A stretch of DNA of 64,000 nucleotides from Hsuehochloa calcarea (lineage: Eukaryota; Streptophyta; Magnoliopsida; Poales; Poaceae), in contig CM070596.1 in assembly GCA_036346395.1 (NCBI GenBank), positions 1,116,001 through 1,180,000 on the forward strand. Reading direction: 5' to 3'. Positions 12,271-25,796 of the stretch are shown here, in pieces. Positions within the stretch are counted from its first letter, which is position 1; each line of letters begins with the position of its first letter. The notes beneath the pieces are model-generated. The model saw only the letters and a program-made list of their open reading frames with translations, had not been told where the DNA came from and did no database searches. The position numbers were made by a program, and so were the translations under genes.

Positions 12271-13520
12271 TTAATTGAGACATCCACAATTAGTAGGGGC
12301 ACAAAGTAATGCATTAATTACGCTACACCGGAAATCACATACCGGTGGTGGTGGGTGCAAGAGGCGCGCCCGCAGTGGGACAACTCGTACATGCCGAATC
12401 GCCTCATGACTCAGCCGCAGGTTGTATGGCTCGGCGCGATGAGAGAACACCAAGTGGCAAGTCGTCAACCAAGACATGTGATCCCGCCCGACCGAGATGA
12501 TAATCCGTGGGGCCGTGGTCCATAATGAACAGTGGAGTCCATGGCCACCGACTATCTCTACCTCGTGGAGTGTCTCGAACATGTTGTGGAACTCCGCACG
12601 CACGCCTCTCGGTCTCTCATTGGCCCACCGCAACCGAGCATGTGTCCAACGCTGCATCCATGGTGGGCCCTTCGACGGCGCCGTCTCCATTACCAACTCC
12701 GCACAAATGTGGGCTGAACTCGTGAGGGTGCACGTAGTACCAAAGTAAGGCTGCTGGGGAAGTGTTCCCACGACCACAACTGAAGAAGAACGTAGCACAC
12801 AGCTAGGACCGGCTCGCTGGCCGTAGTACGCTGTGAGGCATCACACAAACCTCGGTATGTGGCGCTAAGAACAGCCGATCCCCAGCTATACTGTGGCACC
12901 TCACCAAGGCCAGCCATCCGCCAAGGACTCCGCTAGATGTATGTAGCTAGGCTGCATTGAATCTCCAGTGGTGCTAGGGAACAAGACCCACCCGAACTGA
13001 AATAGCAGGTACGCAACGAAGTGTGTCCGCACCTGGTCGTCATGTGCGAGAGCAGGACATGTCATGTACCGACGAAGCCAGCCATGTGGCACACCAGCTA
13101 CGTTGTCCGGGATCGGATGACCGAACCGCTGAGCCAGATGGACCTTCCAATCTGCAGCCTTCGGGGGTGGCACTACAAAGCAGCACCACGGAGGGGTAGA
13201 CCTGTAAGCATTGTCACATCCTGCAGAGTAACCGTCATCTGCCCTTCAATGAAGTGGAAGGTGTGAGTCTCGCCCCTCCGATCAACAAGAAGCGGACAAC
13301 AACGGCAAGATCAAAGCGCAACGCGTGCGGTACATCCAACATGCGGGCAATGGCGGCAACCGGTGTACCGCTGATGGAGGGATGCACTGATGGTGAGAGG
13401 CCGATGCTCTCGGGCTCCTAAGGATCAAGCTCGGAGGCCCGTCTCCCGACGACCACGATAGGCATCGGTGCCGCTCATCCCACCGGGGGTCAAGCAACTC
13501 GTAAGCCATCTCCTGCCAAA
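12271..13520 (-). pseudogene. Plant mobile domain (PMD) segment downstream of a MULE transposase
   Basis: Minus-strand fragments match the plant mobile domain (aminotransferase-like, PF10536 type) across several frames. The N-terminal signature MAYELLDPRWDERHR starts near 13509. Later parts include HFVAYLLFQFGWVLFPSTTG, YIHLAESLADGWPWLGEVPQ, YSWGSAVLSATYRGLCDAS and LLQLWSWEHFP. The order is correct for a PMD, but the frame changes several times, so it is a relic. PMDs occur both as host genes and inside MuDR-like and gypsy-like transposons. Here it lies directly downstream of the MURA remnant on the same strand, so it most likely belonged to that MULE. Confidence 0.78.
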
Positions 13521-13874
13521 CAAGAAAAACAAGTGAGTCTACATTGATAATATGATGTGCAACAAATGACAACATAACTAATAAAGAAACGAATGACAAT
13601 AAAGCGTGCGGAATATACGAAAACATACATCAAATGTGCACACAAATATGACCTGCATAACATGTACACATACATAATGTAGACAAACAACATACGTAAT
13701 GTACAAAAACATAAAATGTGTGTGACATACGGACATAGAACCAACAATACATCGCCGGGTTGCTTCATGCCGGCCTATTTGGGCTGAGGCCGAGGAGTGC
13801 CCAATCGTCTTCAAAAGCCTACACTTTGGTAGCAGAACTCAATCCCCGCGTGGCGTCATCCATGTCATTGCGGA

Positions 13875-16410
13875 TCACGACGGCTTTGTCGTCCGCCACG
13901 ACCGACATGCTTCAAAGGCATCGCTTGGTACCCACTTTACCTCCCGCCATAATTCTCTATAGTGCATATATACCCGTATGAATGAAACTCTGCACTCCGG
14001 AGTTGCATACAAGTCTTTGCATGTCGAGTATCTTGTGAGATGTCTTTGGTCGGCGCTTGTCGCCATACCGCGCAGTTGCATACACATGGGAGCACGGTTT
14101 GTGAAGAAAGTAGGGCTTGTTGCAGCAGTGCAAGATGCTTTGTCATCAATCGTGCATACGTGTTTGCGATCCCCTCCGATGTGACCCATGGCGTACTTCG
14201 AGGCGAACCTCGAACTTGTTCCTTAGGCCATCAATGGGTCGAGCAATGGGAACGACTCTTCTCCATCTTTTTCCCCATATACGCCGCATTACCTCGTAGT
14301 ATCGCTTGTTTTCGCCGAGGTGCTTCTTAGCCATCATGGCTCTATCGACAAAATACCCGATAAGATGGTTCCGGCTCTCGTCCACGATTGCCGTGATTGG
14401 TAGAGATCCGGCGCCCTTCAAGACTCCGTTGTAAACCTCCGACATATTAGTTGTCATGATCCCATACCTCGCCCCCGTTATCGTGCAACAAAGACCACAT
14501 CTCCAAGTCGAGTGCATTTGATTGAACCCATTGTGTGAACACCCCAACTCTTGTGGAGCCTCCTCCACGGCCCGACTTACTGTCTCGACATGCTTACTAG
14601 CCTCTGATCGAGTTGCCTCCACAAGGTGTCAAACTTCCGCTTCGCTCTCGCACATAGCTTCTTAAACATCTTCATTAAGTCTTGCTCACGGAACCTTACG
14701 TGGAAGTTGTTTGCAAGATGCCTCATGCACCATCGGTTCTTGAGATCATTCCGCTGGAAGGGAAATGCGTCCCGATTTGCATCGTTACGAACGCGAGCGG
14801 CAAGCTCGCACATTACGGTCCGAGATGATACACGCCGGGACGACCTTGCACTATGGCTCGCTTCACATTGGCAAGGAACCAAAGCCGCCTATCCGTATTC
14901 TCATTCTCCACAATTGCAAAGGCCTTTGAGTAATCGGTCATTTCGCGTCCGTACACAGCTGCGGTGAGGATAGTACCTTGTACTTGCCGGATATGAACGT
15001 CCCGCCTATCGTTAGCACCGGACGCACGACTCAAGCCTTATGTCGCCTCGATGGAAGGCCCGAACACTCTGTCAAGAATATAATGATTCGGGCCTTCAGA
15101 GGATGAACCCTCTCACCTTTGTTAATGTACGTGCTCGATTTGATTACGTGATTTGCCGCAAAGATTCTTGGGACCAGTTAAATGCGCCTCCTCGTCACGT
15201 CCCAAACATACGGCAAAGCACCTTCGCCGCCCTCCATGCCTTCTTGTAGCTCACCTCAATCCCTCCGAATTTGCTACTTACGCCATTATAACCTTCGGAG
15301 AAATGGATACATCTGCCACGATGAGGTGGCTCACCAGCTCCGCAACATATGCTGATGTCATGTTGCGGTGCCTACGCATCGCCCCGCAAGCTCTGCAATC
15401 GTGATCATGCAAGCACCGTTATCCGGAACTTCGATTACTCGCGCCCTTGAACTGTGCGAATTTTGCCACCACAGACCCGTCAACACACTTCACAATGTAC
15501 GCGGTGCAGGTTTGACACACGTGCACCCGAGCACGTCCGGCTCATGTTCACGGCGTATCTAGCAATAGCTCGCCGACAACACTCTTATTGCGGGCTTTGC
15601 CCCAAAATGAGTGTGCCCTCGCTGAACCCCCATTCTCCCTCCTCCGCACCGTGGCGAGAACTAGAATGCGGTGCGTTGTCGCCGATCTGCGGATGGCACG
15701 TGACGCACCGTCGGTGGTCACAACACCACCTACCACCCCTCCAATTGCGGCCGCCGCCGCCGCCCTCTCGTAATCTACTGCTTCCTCATCCTCCTCCTCC
15801 TCGCGCCCACTTCTTCCACCTGTCCCCAAGGTACTCATGGATAGTCAATACAGGCGGCGGCCACCTCTCCTCCACACCTTCGTTGCCACGGAAATTCTCA
15901 TGTACGCCTCCGAGGTCTTCATCACCCACTCCCTCGCCACATCTTCTCTGCACAAGCGCCTTCATGACCGCCCAAGATGAACCGGTGCACTACATACGCA
16001 CCGGTGCAGATCGAGCCACCCATGGCGGATGATTACATCCTCTCCACGAACTCGACATATACCATTGGTCCGCATATATCGCAGATCGTGGTTGCACACA
16101 ACCTCCATGTAGTTGGCCCACGAGGCATCGTTGGTCACCTTCGGTTGCCACATTCTTCCCCTGCATCACCCACCATTGACGCATATACGCCTCGATCCGT
16201 AACTTCTTCCTTCCGGTGTCTTGATCGACGCCCGAACGGACACACCTCCGTGAGGTCGACAAGTTCATGGCATTCGCATCGTGCCCGGATCGCGGTCCGG
16301 TCACAATTAGGCAGTGCCCATACGCCTGTCGCGTGCGAGACCACTACCTGGTAGAATACGAACAAGTCTTGAATATCGACCATGGCGCACCTAACATAAG
16401 TGCACAATCA
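13875..16410 (-). pseudogene. Degraded MURA-type MULE transposase
   Basis: Pieces of a Mutator-like transposase lie in order on the minus strand. Near 15450-15220 are an N-terminal zinc-finger-like region and KFGGIEVSYKKAWRAAK, the MULE N-terminal signature. At 15034-14813 the catalytic core gives GTILTAAVYGREM, AFAIVENENTDRRLWFLANV and QGRPGV. At 14882-14577 the core continues with KNRWCMRHLANNFHVRF and DLMKMFKKLCARA. At 14622-14146 YGIMTTNMSEVYNGVLKG and LPITAIVDESRNHLIGYF follow. Near 14150-13900 is a remnant of the SWIM zinc finger. Frames change repeatedly, so it is inactive. The segment 15560-16410 has the same strand bias but no clear family match. The PMD relic follows immediately. 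Confidence 0.82.
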
Positions 16411-18654
16411 ACCATCTCATTACACAACATGCAACAATCGATTATCACACCCCCACTACCCCATTGTAACATTAATGATGCGGTATTTATAAATCTACAA
16501 TTTACTTCTTGAGCTGAGGCCGGCCGCCCTACCGAGAGCAAAGTACTACATATGTTGTGTCGTTTCTTACATTCACGTGATGTCAAAACATAGCTCTGAC
16601 CACGAATTCTTTATTTTAATATCCCAAAAGTGCTTAAATACGAAAATATAAGATTTTTAAAACTTTTTATGTGATTATCTGTGCTATCTTATTTTCTCCT
16701 GCATATTCAGGAGTTATTTGATCTTTTCTTTTGGTCGGCACAATCAATATATAATAGAAACCCTAAGTACCAAAACACTAGAATACAGAAATGCAAAAAT
16801 CAAAATAGCAGTCAAGACCTGATCCCCTAGATAAACAAAAGCCCAATCAAAATTCTTTAGCAAATATCAGAATTCTTCTATCGCCAAGGGATAATTTTCT
16901 AAAACAAGTACCAGAATTTTAGTGACCCTAAAATTATCTCCCCTTTCTACTATTTCCTCTGACCAATCAACTTGAGTCACCATTAGTCGCCTATGTTGCA
17001 AACGGACTAGGTCAGGGCCCAGGCTCAGCCACTGCGACCCTTCTTCTGCCCTGGGCCCACCTGTAGCCGCTACTCCTACGCTCTTCTCACCGTCGCTCGA
17101 CACCCATCCCGCCAGCGCCCATGTCCTGCATAGGCATCACCACGTTCGACCTCTTGTTTCCTGTTCCTCCGACCAGTGCCTGCCAAACCCGGTGTAGCCA
17201 GGGCAGCTCCTTCGGTCGTCCTCTCGCTCGCCCAACGTCAAGGCATGCAGTCGCGCGTCTGTACCCGCCAACTGCTCCTATCACCACGGCCTTTACTCGC
17301 TGTTGCTCAAGCCGTCGCTCTGTCGCACTGTGCCACCCAAGCACGTCAAATCCTCGCCCATGCCAGCCCGCTGGGGCGGAGACCAGACACATCATCACCC
17401 TCGGGCATCTCCGTCTCATTGCTTACATATTCAGCAACCCCGAGTCTCCCCATTGCCTTTCTTCGTCACCGAGACCACCATACATCTTCTCCCACCATTG
17501 AGTCCGAAGCACCTGGTAAGATCAAGCTATGTGTTTTAGCCATGGCATCGACCACTGTCCGCCGGCGTAAAGCCACACGCTACAGAGCCCCTTCGGCTGG
17601 CCGTGGCCGCTACCCTTCTCCCACCTGGTGCATTGTTCCTTTGACCAGTTCCTTCGACCTATGGTCCAACCGACTCGGCGCAGTCGAGACCGCACCAAGG
17701 TCGTGGCCGCCTATTTCCCCCAGTGCATTGCTGTACCGCCCGATGCAACCCTGTGCACTGTTCCTCCGACCAAGTGGTCCAGCCGACTCAGCGTAGTTGA
17801 AACCACACCCTGGTTGTGGTAGCCTGGACAAACCCCGATCGGACGCTAGGCAAGTCGGTGTGCCCAAAGACGGAATCGGTCGTGATCGTCTATGTGGGCC
17901 CGGGTCGTCCTCTTCTATATGGGCGTCGACACCTGCCAAGTCAGGACGCCCCGATACGACGTGGTGTGTGCGTTGGCAGCCGCTGTCACTTACCCATTAT
18001 AAGTCGTCTCTCACACATTAAAATTTGTCGCTCAGTGTGTCACGTCGCTGCACTGTGCTGACTCAGTCGCCATCGTCAACCACTCGTAATACCACGAGGA
18101 GCTAGATGCAGCGAACACCCCGGGCGATCTCCCCCTTTTCGCCTATAAATAGCAACCCCAGGCCTTCCCGCTACCATTCTGTAGCCCTAGAGCCAGTTCA
18201 TCCTTTCCTCTCTTCCGCCGGTCCTTAGGAGTTAGGAGAGCTCGAGCTCCAGGTAAGGCTTGAGTGTTCACCTCTGTCGGTGCCTCCGCGACGTTGCCAG
18301 CAAGCTTTGGCACCTTCAGTGAAGCCTTCTACCTCTTGAACACCTCTACTCTTGCTTACTGACCCAGAGGCGGCTCCCCTCATGGATTCCACTCTGTACT
18401 CACATGAACTGCTGACTCTGTTCTCCCTTCCCTCAGCCCAGAGTAGCCCCGGCAGTCGGATCGACCTCGACGGCCATCACCACCACTTGGAGCCTCTCCC
18501 GTCGTCACCAGACCATCTCTAGCTAACACGCTTCTTCTACTTCCTACCGGTACATTCCTAGTGGCCACTAGAGGCTCCTTTCCACTCTTGATGTTCGAAA
18601 GCTTTGCTAGAGCAAAGAATGCACTGTAGAGCCAAGTTGTGGTCAAACTTATGT
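16411..18654. other. Retroelement-like region without recognisable coding
   Basis: From about 16.9 to 18.4 kb the DNA becomes GC-rich and pyrimidine-rich, ending in a TATA box and a leader-like stretch, similar to the promoter half of a long LTR. I could not find matching LTR ends, a primer-binding site or gag/pol homology, so the element is unassigned. Confidence 0.4.
18143..18152 (+). promoter_or_regulatory. TATA box of a probable retroelement promoter
   Basis: CTATAAATAG followed by a pyrimidine-rich leader. It lies about 500 bp upstream of the minisatellite. Promoter function is inferred from sequence only. Confidence 0.4.
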
Positions 18655-19400
18655 TTCTGACCAAATGGTCGAAACTGCTTTCGACCGGATGGTCGAAACC
18701 CTCTTCGACCGATGGTCGAAACTCTCTTCGACCAGGTAGTCGAAACCCCATTCGACCCTGTAGTCGAAACATGTCCCCACCAGTCAGTTGAGACCCCTTT
18801 CGACCACCTTTTTGACCAGTTAGTCGAAACTCTTCTTCGACCAACTTGTCAAAATTTCTTCGATCAGTTAATCGAAACGCACCTTCGACCAACCTGTTGA
18901 AGACTTCTTTGACCAGTTAGTCCAAAGTCTCCTTCGACCAGCCCGTCGAAGACTTCCTCGACCAGTTAGTCGAAACTATTTTTCGACCAGCTTGTCAAAA
19001 CTTCTTCGACCAGCTTGCAGAAACTCTCCTCCGACCAGCCCATCGAAGACTTCTTCGACAAATTAGTTGAAACCTTCTTCGACCTGTTAGTCGAAAACTC
19101 CTCCGACCAGCTTATCGAAACTTCCTTCGACCGAATAGTCAAAACTCACTTCGACCAGACAGTCGAAACTCCTTCGACTAGTTAATCAAAAAACCCCTTC
19201 GACGGATGGTTGAAACTTCTTCGACTAATAGTCGACTCTCCCTCAACTAATAGTTGAAACCTTTTCGATCAGTTAGTTGCAACCCTTCCAACTAGAATGT
19301 CGAAATGTATTCGATCAATGGTCGTAACACCTTCGACCAGGTAGCCAAAACTTCATTCGACCAGTTTGTCGAAGCTCCTCTGACCAACTAGTCGAAATAA
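18655..19400. repeat. Minisatellite block A, about 24-bp palindromic unit
   Basis: About 30 diverged copies of a roughly 24-bp unit with consensus TTCGACCAGTTAGTCGAA plus a short pyrimidine spacer. Each unit contains inverted arms TTCGAC and GTCGAA. The 24-bp period is a multiple of three, so short open frames run through it on both strands, but no gene is implied. Confidence 0.88.
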
Positions 19401-19449
19401 TGAACAATAGTCGAAACAATGAACAATACTCAAGATCGAGAACTTGTAT

Positions 19450-20045
19450 CCAGATTGACCACTGTGTCTCGATCACACAGTTTCGATCACTCACTTTTAA
19501 CCTATGTGTTTTGACCACACAGTTTTGACCACTCATTTTCGACCACTGTGTTTCGACCACACAATTTCAACCATTGTGTCTCGATCACACAGTTTCGATC
19601 ACTCATTTTCGACCACTGTGTCTCGATCACATAATTTTGATCACTCATTTTTGACTACTGTGTTTCGACCACACAGTTTCGACCACTGTGTCTCGATCAC
19701 ATAGTTTCGATCACTCATTCTCGACCATTGTGTTTCGACCACACAGTTTCGACCACTGCATCTCGATCACACAGTTTCGATCACTTATTTTTTACCACAT
19801 AGTTTCGATCACTATGCCTCGATTACATAGTTTCGATCACTCACTTTCGGCCTCTGTGTTTCGACCATAGTTTTGACCCCTTATTTTCGACCACTGTGTT
19901 TCGACCATGTAGTTTCGACCACTGTGTCTCGATCACATAGTTTCGATCACTCACTTTTGATCACTAAGTATCGATCACTCAGTTTTGACCTCTCATTTTT
20001 GACCACTGTGTTTCAACCACACAGTTTCGACCACTCAGTTTCAAC
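19450..20045. repeat. Minisatellite block B, 14-bp unit
   Basis: Around 40 copies of a 14-bp unit of the type TTTCGACCACTGTG, alternating in higher-order groups with TCGATCAC variants. The TCGA core recurs every 14 bp. It follows block A with a short transition zone. Confidence 0.87.
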
Positions 20046-20430
20046 CCAATGGTCTATGTTTCGGCCAGATGGTTCCAACCGTACTGGTCTAGGCCTTCGC
20101 CATATTGGTCTATGGCTTCAACCAGATTACTTGGACCATACCGGTCTATGAATTCAACCACAATGGTCTATGGCTTCAGCCAGCTTAGTTCGACCATACT
20201 GGCATATGCCTTCGACTATAATGGTCTATGGCTTCAACCAAGTTATTTCAACCACACTGGCATATGCCTTCGACCATAATGGTCTATGGCTTCAACCAGG
20301 TTATTTCAACCACACTGGTCTATGCCTTCGATCATAATGGTATATGGCTTTGACTAGATTATTTCAACCATATTGGTCTAGGTCTTCGACTACACTGGTC
20401 TATGGTTTCGACCACACTGATCTAATGCTT
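20046..20430. repeat. Minisatellite block C, longer alternating unit
   Basis: Alternating units such as GGTCTATGGCTTCAACCA and CATATGCCTTCGACCATAAT with a combined period near 58 bp. It retains the TTCGACCA or TTCAACCA core of the neighbouring blocks, so all three blocks probably derive from a common motif. Confidence 0.8.
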
Positions 20431-21164
20431 CTGGCCAAACAATTTGCATGCTTTGGAACTTTAGGAATGTATGAGCCTTTACACATATGTGCCCAATTCC
20501 AACAGAAGCCTTCGTGATATGAAAGTAGATCAGAGAGTTATATCTAACTGGGTACGCTCTCATCCAAGTAACCATTTAAGAGTGTTCCTTCGAACATCCT
20601 CCCCCTCTTCGTTGGACTCATCAACTTCACTTTGTTATACTTCGTCTGAAGTAATTCCTCCATCAACTACATATGGGTATGTTTTAGTCTCATCTGAAGT
20701 ACTCTGTCCTTTCAAATCGTCATTAGATATGGTTGCTTTCATTCGAAGTATTTTAATTTGTTTGAATGTTTCTGGATTTATTGGATTCCTTTTGACTATT
20801 TTCAGTCGTTCTGGAGTTCAATCGTATTATGCGTAATTAGATTTTGAAGTCATAATGGAACACCAACCCCAACAAGGATGAGAACCAGATCAAGACTGTT
20901 AGAGCATTGAACAGGATGAGTATCAACATATTGAGCATGATTATTATAGGGGCATTGCACAAGAGCATGACCGAGGTTATCAGAACGTTGAGCAAGACGA
21001 GTCAATATTTTGATCATATTGCATCCAGTCTTTGCAAATTATGTTACTTTAAATTATGAAATTGCATTGCTATGATTTATGCAACTATGTTGGTCTAGTT
21101 CATAGTTATGCCTTAATGATAATTGAGTATAACTTCCAATCCTTGAATTTAGACACTATTCTTG
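20431..21164. other. Sequence after the minisatellite, no gene identified
   Basis: Holds an open frame of 121 codons at 20471-20836 and a short degenerate acidic frame near 20854-21015, rich in Gln, Glu and His. Neither matches a family I recognise. They could be remnants of the retroelement that carried the minisatellite. Confidence 0.35.
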
Positions 21165-23956
21165 TGTGAGAACCCGGGGTATTTAGCTCGTAATGCTTAG
21201 CCATCCACTTGACTCTAGCATCACAAACCAAGTATCCCGCGCCTCGGTGTAGTATGTACTTCCCAGGAGCGGTACACATACACCATCACAAAAATTAATA
21301 TCAATCCGTACACAAGTGCTTACAATATCAAAACTTCGTAATTTACAACATATTGAACTTACAAGGTTCAGTTTCATAAAAGGGCCGACATGCCAAATAA
21401 CAAGATAAATATCAAGTACGCAGCGGAAATCGGTAAATAAACTAAAATAAAATCATGAATTAACCATTAATGAAGTCCCAATGGCTTGCCATAACCAACA
21501 GGGCAACCGACTGGGTTGAAACCTTAGCAAATCGACGTTCCTGCGCATGTTTCCTTATTTGATTTGATCTCAATACCTGCTGCCCAGATTAGTAAATAAA
21601 AGCAAACAGTGAGTACACGAATGTTCTTCACAAGACTTACGAATAACAAACCTATACATAGCTACATGCAAGCTGAATCAAAGGAGATGGATGTAGAGTT
21701 TATTTTCAGCGTAAAGCACACTTTATTTGTAATAATATGGTAGATTGAAGGCAATTTGTTAAACCAGTTTTTAACAGTTCAAATATCAGTGACAACAACA
21801 ATAAGAATAAATATCATCCTGGAAGTGACTAACCTTAGTCAGCACAACAATAGCACGAATTACCCATTCTCAAGTTTTAACAAAAATGATAGTCTAACTC
21901 GAACGACCTTCCCAAGTGTGTCCACAACCTAGGACAAGGCTATTCGAATAGTTTATAACCCTGCAGGGGTGTACCAATGTACCCACACGCCAGACCGCTC
22001 TCTTTTGCCACAGATGAAGCACACTTCCTTAGGTATGCCGGCAAGGCTGAGTCCTACGAGACGTTTTCCAATATTATGTATTAACTACGAGTCGCCTGTA
22101 TGGATAGAAACACATACGTTGTGTCGGAGTTATCGTAAAGCCTCGGTCAACTACCCCTCACGGGTAAAGCCTTGGACAACTACGATGCCCCTCGAGGTGG
22201 AGAACCTACCCGAAACTCCACCACCGCACACCCAACACATAGATCCTTTTTCACACAACACACACAAACCACCTCCTGCGACCCGGAGCTAACACACGCT
22301 AAAGTACTAAGTCAAGAGGGGTTCCCAATACCCTCATGTGGTTAGCACACAATATTGCTTGGTTCAGTGGAACAAGATGTTTAGTCCTTGTTGACTCGGG
22401 CACGCTACCACATACCAATAACCACACCATTTAACCAATATGCCCAAGTCTAAATCTTTTTGTTTTCATTTTTAATTTTTTTCAAATATGATACATACAG
22501 GAGGATCACAACTCAGTTATATATGGTGGTGTTGTAATAACCATCGCTAATGTGATGATACCCAGTCTACCGTGCTAAACATACTAAGCGACACAACTCG
22601 TATACTTAATATAAAGTGACTAGAGCCCATCCAACGAGCTCTAAGTCACATCGGATATAAACCTAGGCTCAGTGGTAAATGATGGATATTTACCTACAGT
22701 TCAAGTAACTACTAGGTAAACTATCGCGACTGAGAAATAACTTGCTAACATAGCATGCATACATACAGTTGAAACTTTCAAATATTAGTATGCACAAATA
22801 ATAGGATCAACGTGCATCAAAGGAAGAACTGCTTGCTTTTATTTGTTGGAACTCTGGATATTTACACAAACTTCTCAATTGCATGCCGAATCATCGTCAT
22901 CTAACGGTAAGAACTGACAAATTAAAGGCATCGAATAACACTAGAATTCCAAAAGTCTTCAAAAATTATAAAATTAATACAGAAGATAGAAAATGATTTT
23001 AGATGCATTTAGGTGATATTTTTTTTAGTTCCATTGGAGTTCATTTCAAGTAATTAAGAATTTGTGAAGTTTAATCAACTTAACAGGACACCTGGTACTC
23101 ACAAGCACTCTCTCTGGGCATTCTATGTATATATCCACGATGATCATACAGTCAAAATCAATCCTCTTATATTCTCTCCCTTTTATATTCTCATGCTAAT
23201 TACTTAATCACTAATTATCCTGACTAAAATGTACACATACTAACTTTACAATATTGAATAGCTTACTACTAATCTTAGTAAAGTCATTAACCTTATGCCA
23301 ATTTTTATCACTTAAAGATTACACTTTCTGTTGATTTTCGAATACACCCAACCATATTTGTTTTCAAATTTTGGTTGCCACTGATAACTAAATGTCCGAC
23401 TAACTAATTGATTCACTAAACTTTCCAACTAATGTATTAACCAAGCCATTAGTCCAATGATGAAACTGATCATCTTCAAATTGGTTAATACATTGGAATG
23501 GACAAGGCGTAGTGGCACCAGAGAGGGTCAGAGGAGGAAAATAGCGGGAGCATGAGCTAGAGGGAAGTGAATGGGTCTTACCGGAGCGATCGGAGGGAGC
23601 CGAGGTGACCGGAGTCGAGCCGGCGGCGGCAAGCGGCGATGGCGCATGAAGGTCGTCGTGGCGGCATCGCTGGAGAGGACAAGGGAGCAAGTGAGAGGTA
23701 GGGTGAGGGAGAGGGAGTCTAGGGGATGCTCACGGAGGGAGGAATCGGCCGGAGGATTGCCTGCGTCGGTGGAGGTGGATTCGACCAGAGCCGGAGAGGA
23801 ACACCCGTGCACTAAGCGTCGGTGGTGCTATCTTCAAATTGACTGAGGGGAACTGCTCCTCGGGTGGAGGGTCCGCCGTGGCGAGGTTGGGGACGGCCGG
23901 GGCTCGCCGGAGCGGCCGGAAGACTTGGAGGCGGCGCGGCCTGGGGCCGAGCGGAG

Positions 23957-25738
23957 TGTGGATTTCATGTGGATATGTTCCAGATCTTAGGATGATGTGA
24001 CAATTGGCAATGGCGTTTACGGTTTGTCGTTTCACGCGTTTTCGACAAAGTTCTGAGCTTATCGCAGGCGGTCCGACCGGTCCTTGCATGCCGGTCCGAC
24101 CGGTCCCAAATCGGTCGGGCCCGGCCATGTAGGGCGGTCGGACGGCGATGACCAAAGTGGTCAAAATGAGTCGGGCCAAAAATAGGTGTTGTAGGCAAGT
24201 GAGGGGATCCCAATGCACTTGGTCTCATGATTTTGGAGTCTCCAAGAAAAGTTCTATTGGTTTAAAGTTTCGAGAGGTTTGGATTTTCGGGGTTGAAATT
24301 CGGCTAAGTCCCAAGGCGGTCCGACCGCTCACGAGGAGCGGTCCGACCGGCCAGGCGGTCCGACCGCTCACCCGAGCGGTCAGACCGGTATTGACTTGAA
24401 CGTCGGCCAACTTCGTGGTGATGTTGATTGGTTAGGTCAAAGTCATTGGTATCGTGGCATATGGTTTGCATGATGCATGTTTTGACTAACATGGGTCAAG
24501 TTGTGAAGAACTTGTTCCCGAATTCGTGTTTGCTTGTCTATGGTTGTGCAAAGTTGCTTGGTGGTCAACGACGGTCAACGGCGAGGAGGATCGGGACTAG
24601 ACTTGGAGAGTTGAGGTCCAGAACGATCGACGATGCCGGGTGAGGTTAATGACTCAAGCGTGACACAAGATGGACAAGGGTGACCTATTGGCGAATCCAT
24701 GGCGCATGGTGAAGCGGTTTAGGTCAAAAGGTTAAAGACGGCGCTTATGCGGCGTGCGTGTGTGACCCGCTTGTTAGTGGGCCTTAACGGAGCCCAATGG
24801 AGTCAAACCCTAGGAGTCTAGGCCTCCACTATAAATAGGGGAGGTGGTGGCTGCACCATCTAGCTCTTTTCTCTCTCGCCTCTTTTGTTGCAAAACCCTA
24901 ATTGGCTTAGGGGAGTTAAGGTGGAGGCTAGAGCTTTTTATGGTTTGAGGAGAATTTCGTGATCTTGGATTGACCAGCGATCCATGATGGCGTGGGTGTA
25001 ATCCAAATGACGATCACGTTCTTAATCAATGCAAGGTTTGCTTGAGATAAGTCTCTTTTCGTTCTTGCTTTCAATTTCGTGATTTTAGGGCTTTCTTTGA
25101 TCCACGAGTTTTTGATTGATTCCTTCACGTGGATTAGCTTGCTGTGATGTGTGGGAACCCATCTAGGATCAATTTGATCATCAATCACCCACAAGCAAGC
25201 GATTGGATCTAGTTTTCACTTTTGCCCTGGTTTGCACCCTTCTTCAATCAGATCGTAAAAGATATTTGTTCGCCCAAGAATTATCATAATTGTTGATTGA
25301 ATAGGTCCTTAATATCATAGAGAAGGTGTGTGCAAAGTTTCGTGAAGTTTGGAGTTGAGAATCAAAAGTTAGACCTAATTGCAACTTCGTCATCGGCCGT
25401 TTTTATCGCTCGAGCTCACGGTCGGACCGCCCCACATCGAGGTCGACCGATTTTGCCGCCGGTCCGACCGCCCCACACCGAGGTCGACCGATTTTGGTGC
25501 TGGTCGACCGCCCGCGATAACAATGATCGACCGCCACCTGTTAAGATTTGATTCTTCTCGATTTTTGTCGCATTGCTTAGGGTTTAATTGGATTCAATAC
25601 TAGTCTTCCATTTGATCGATATATTGATCTTCATAGCTTCATCATAGCTGTTGGAGTGAAATTGTGTTGAATTCATATTTTGTGAAAAAGTGAGCGTGCT
25701 TCTATTCACCCCCTCTAGTCGCCTTTTACGGTCCAACA
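23957..25738 (+). repeat. 5' LTR of the Copia-like element
   Basis: 1782 bp, TG...CA ends. Contains clusters of the palindromic decamer GGTCCGACCG at 24065-24135 and 24315-24390, related motifs at 25420-25530, and a TATA box at 24829. Confidence 0.93.
24829..24838 (+). promoter_or_regulatory. TATA box in the Copia-like 5' LTR
   Basis: CTATAAATAG, conserved at 31305-31314 in the 3' LTR. It probably sets the U3/R boundary about 30 bp downstream. Confidence 0.6.
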
Positions 25739-25740
25739 AG

Positions 25741-25752
25741 TGGTATCGAGCC
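25741..25752 (+). other. Primer-binding site of the Copia-like element
   Basis: TGGTATCGAGCC two bases after the 5' LTR, close to the initiator-Met tRNA complement used by many plant LTR elements. Confidence 0.8.
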
Positions 25753-25796
25753 CTGTTAGTTCACTCTTGATCTTAACCGTCCACCGAACTTTGGCG

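Noticed and set aside
19504..20279. Open frames with repeated FDH and SRSHSFDHS-type units
   Set aside because: They are products of the 14-bp and longer minisatellite units read through by chance; frame and unit length change along the array.
18655..20430. Possible CRISPR array
   Set aside because: Repeats are diverged, have no unique spacers and occur in plant nuclear DNA among retroelements.
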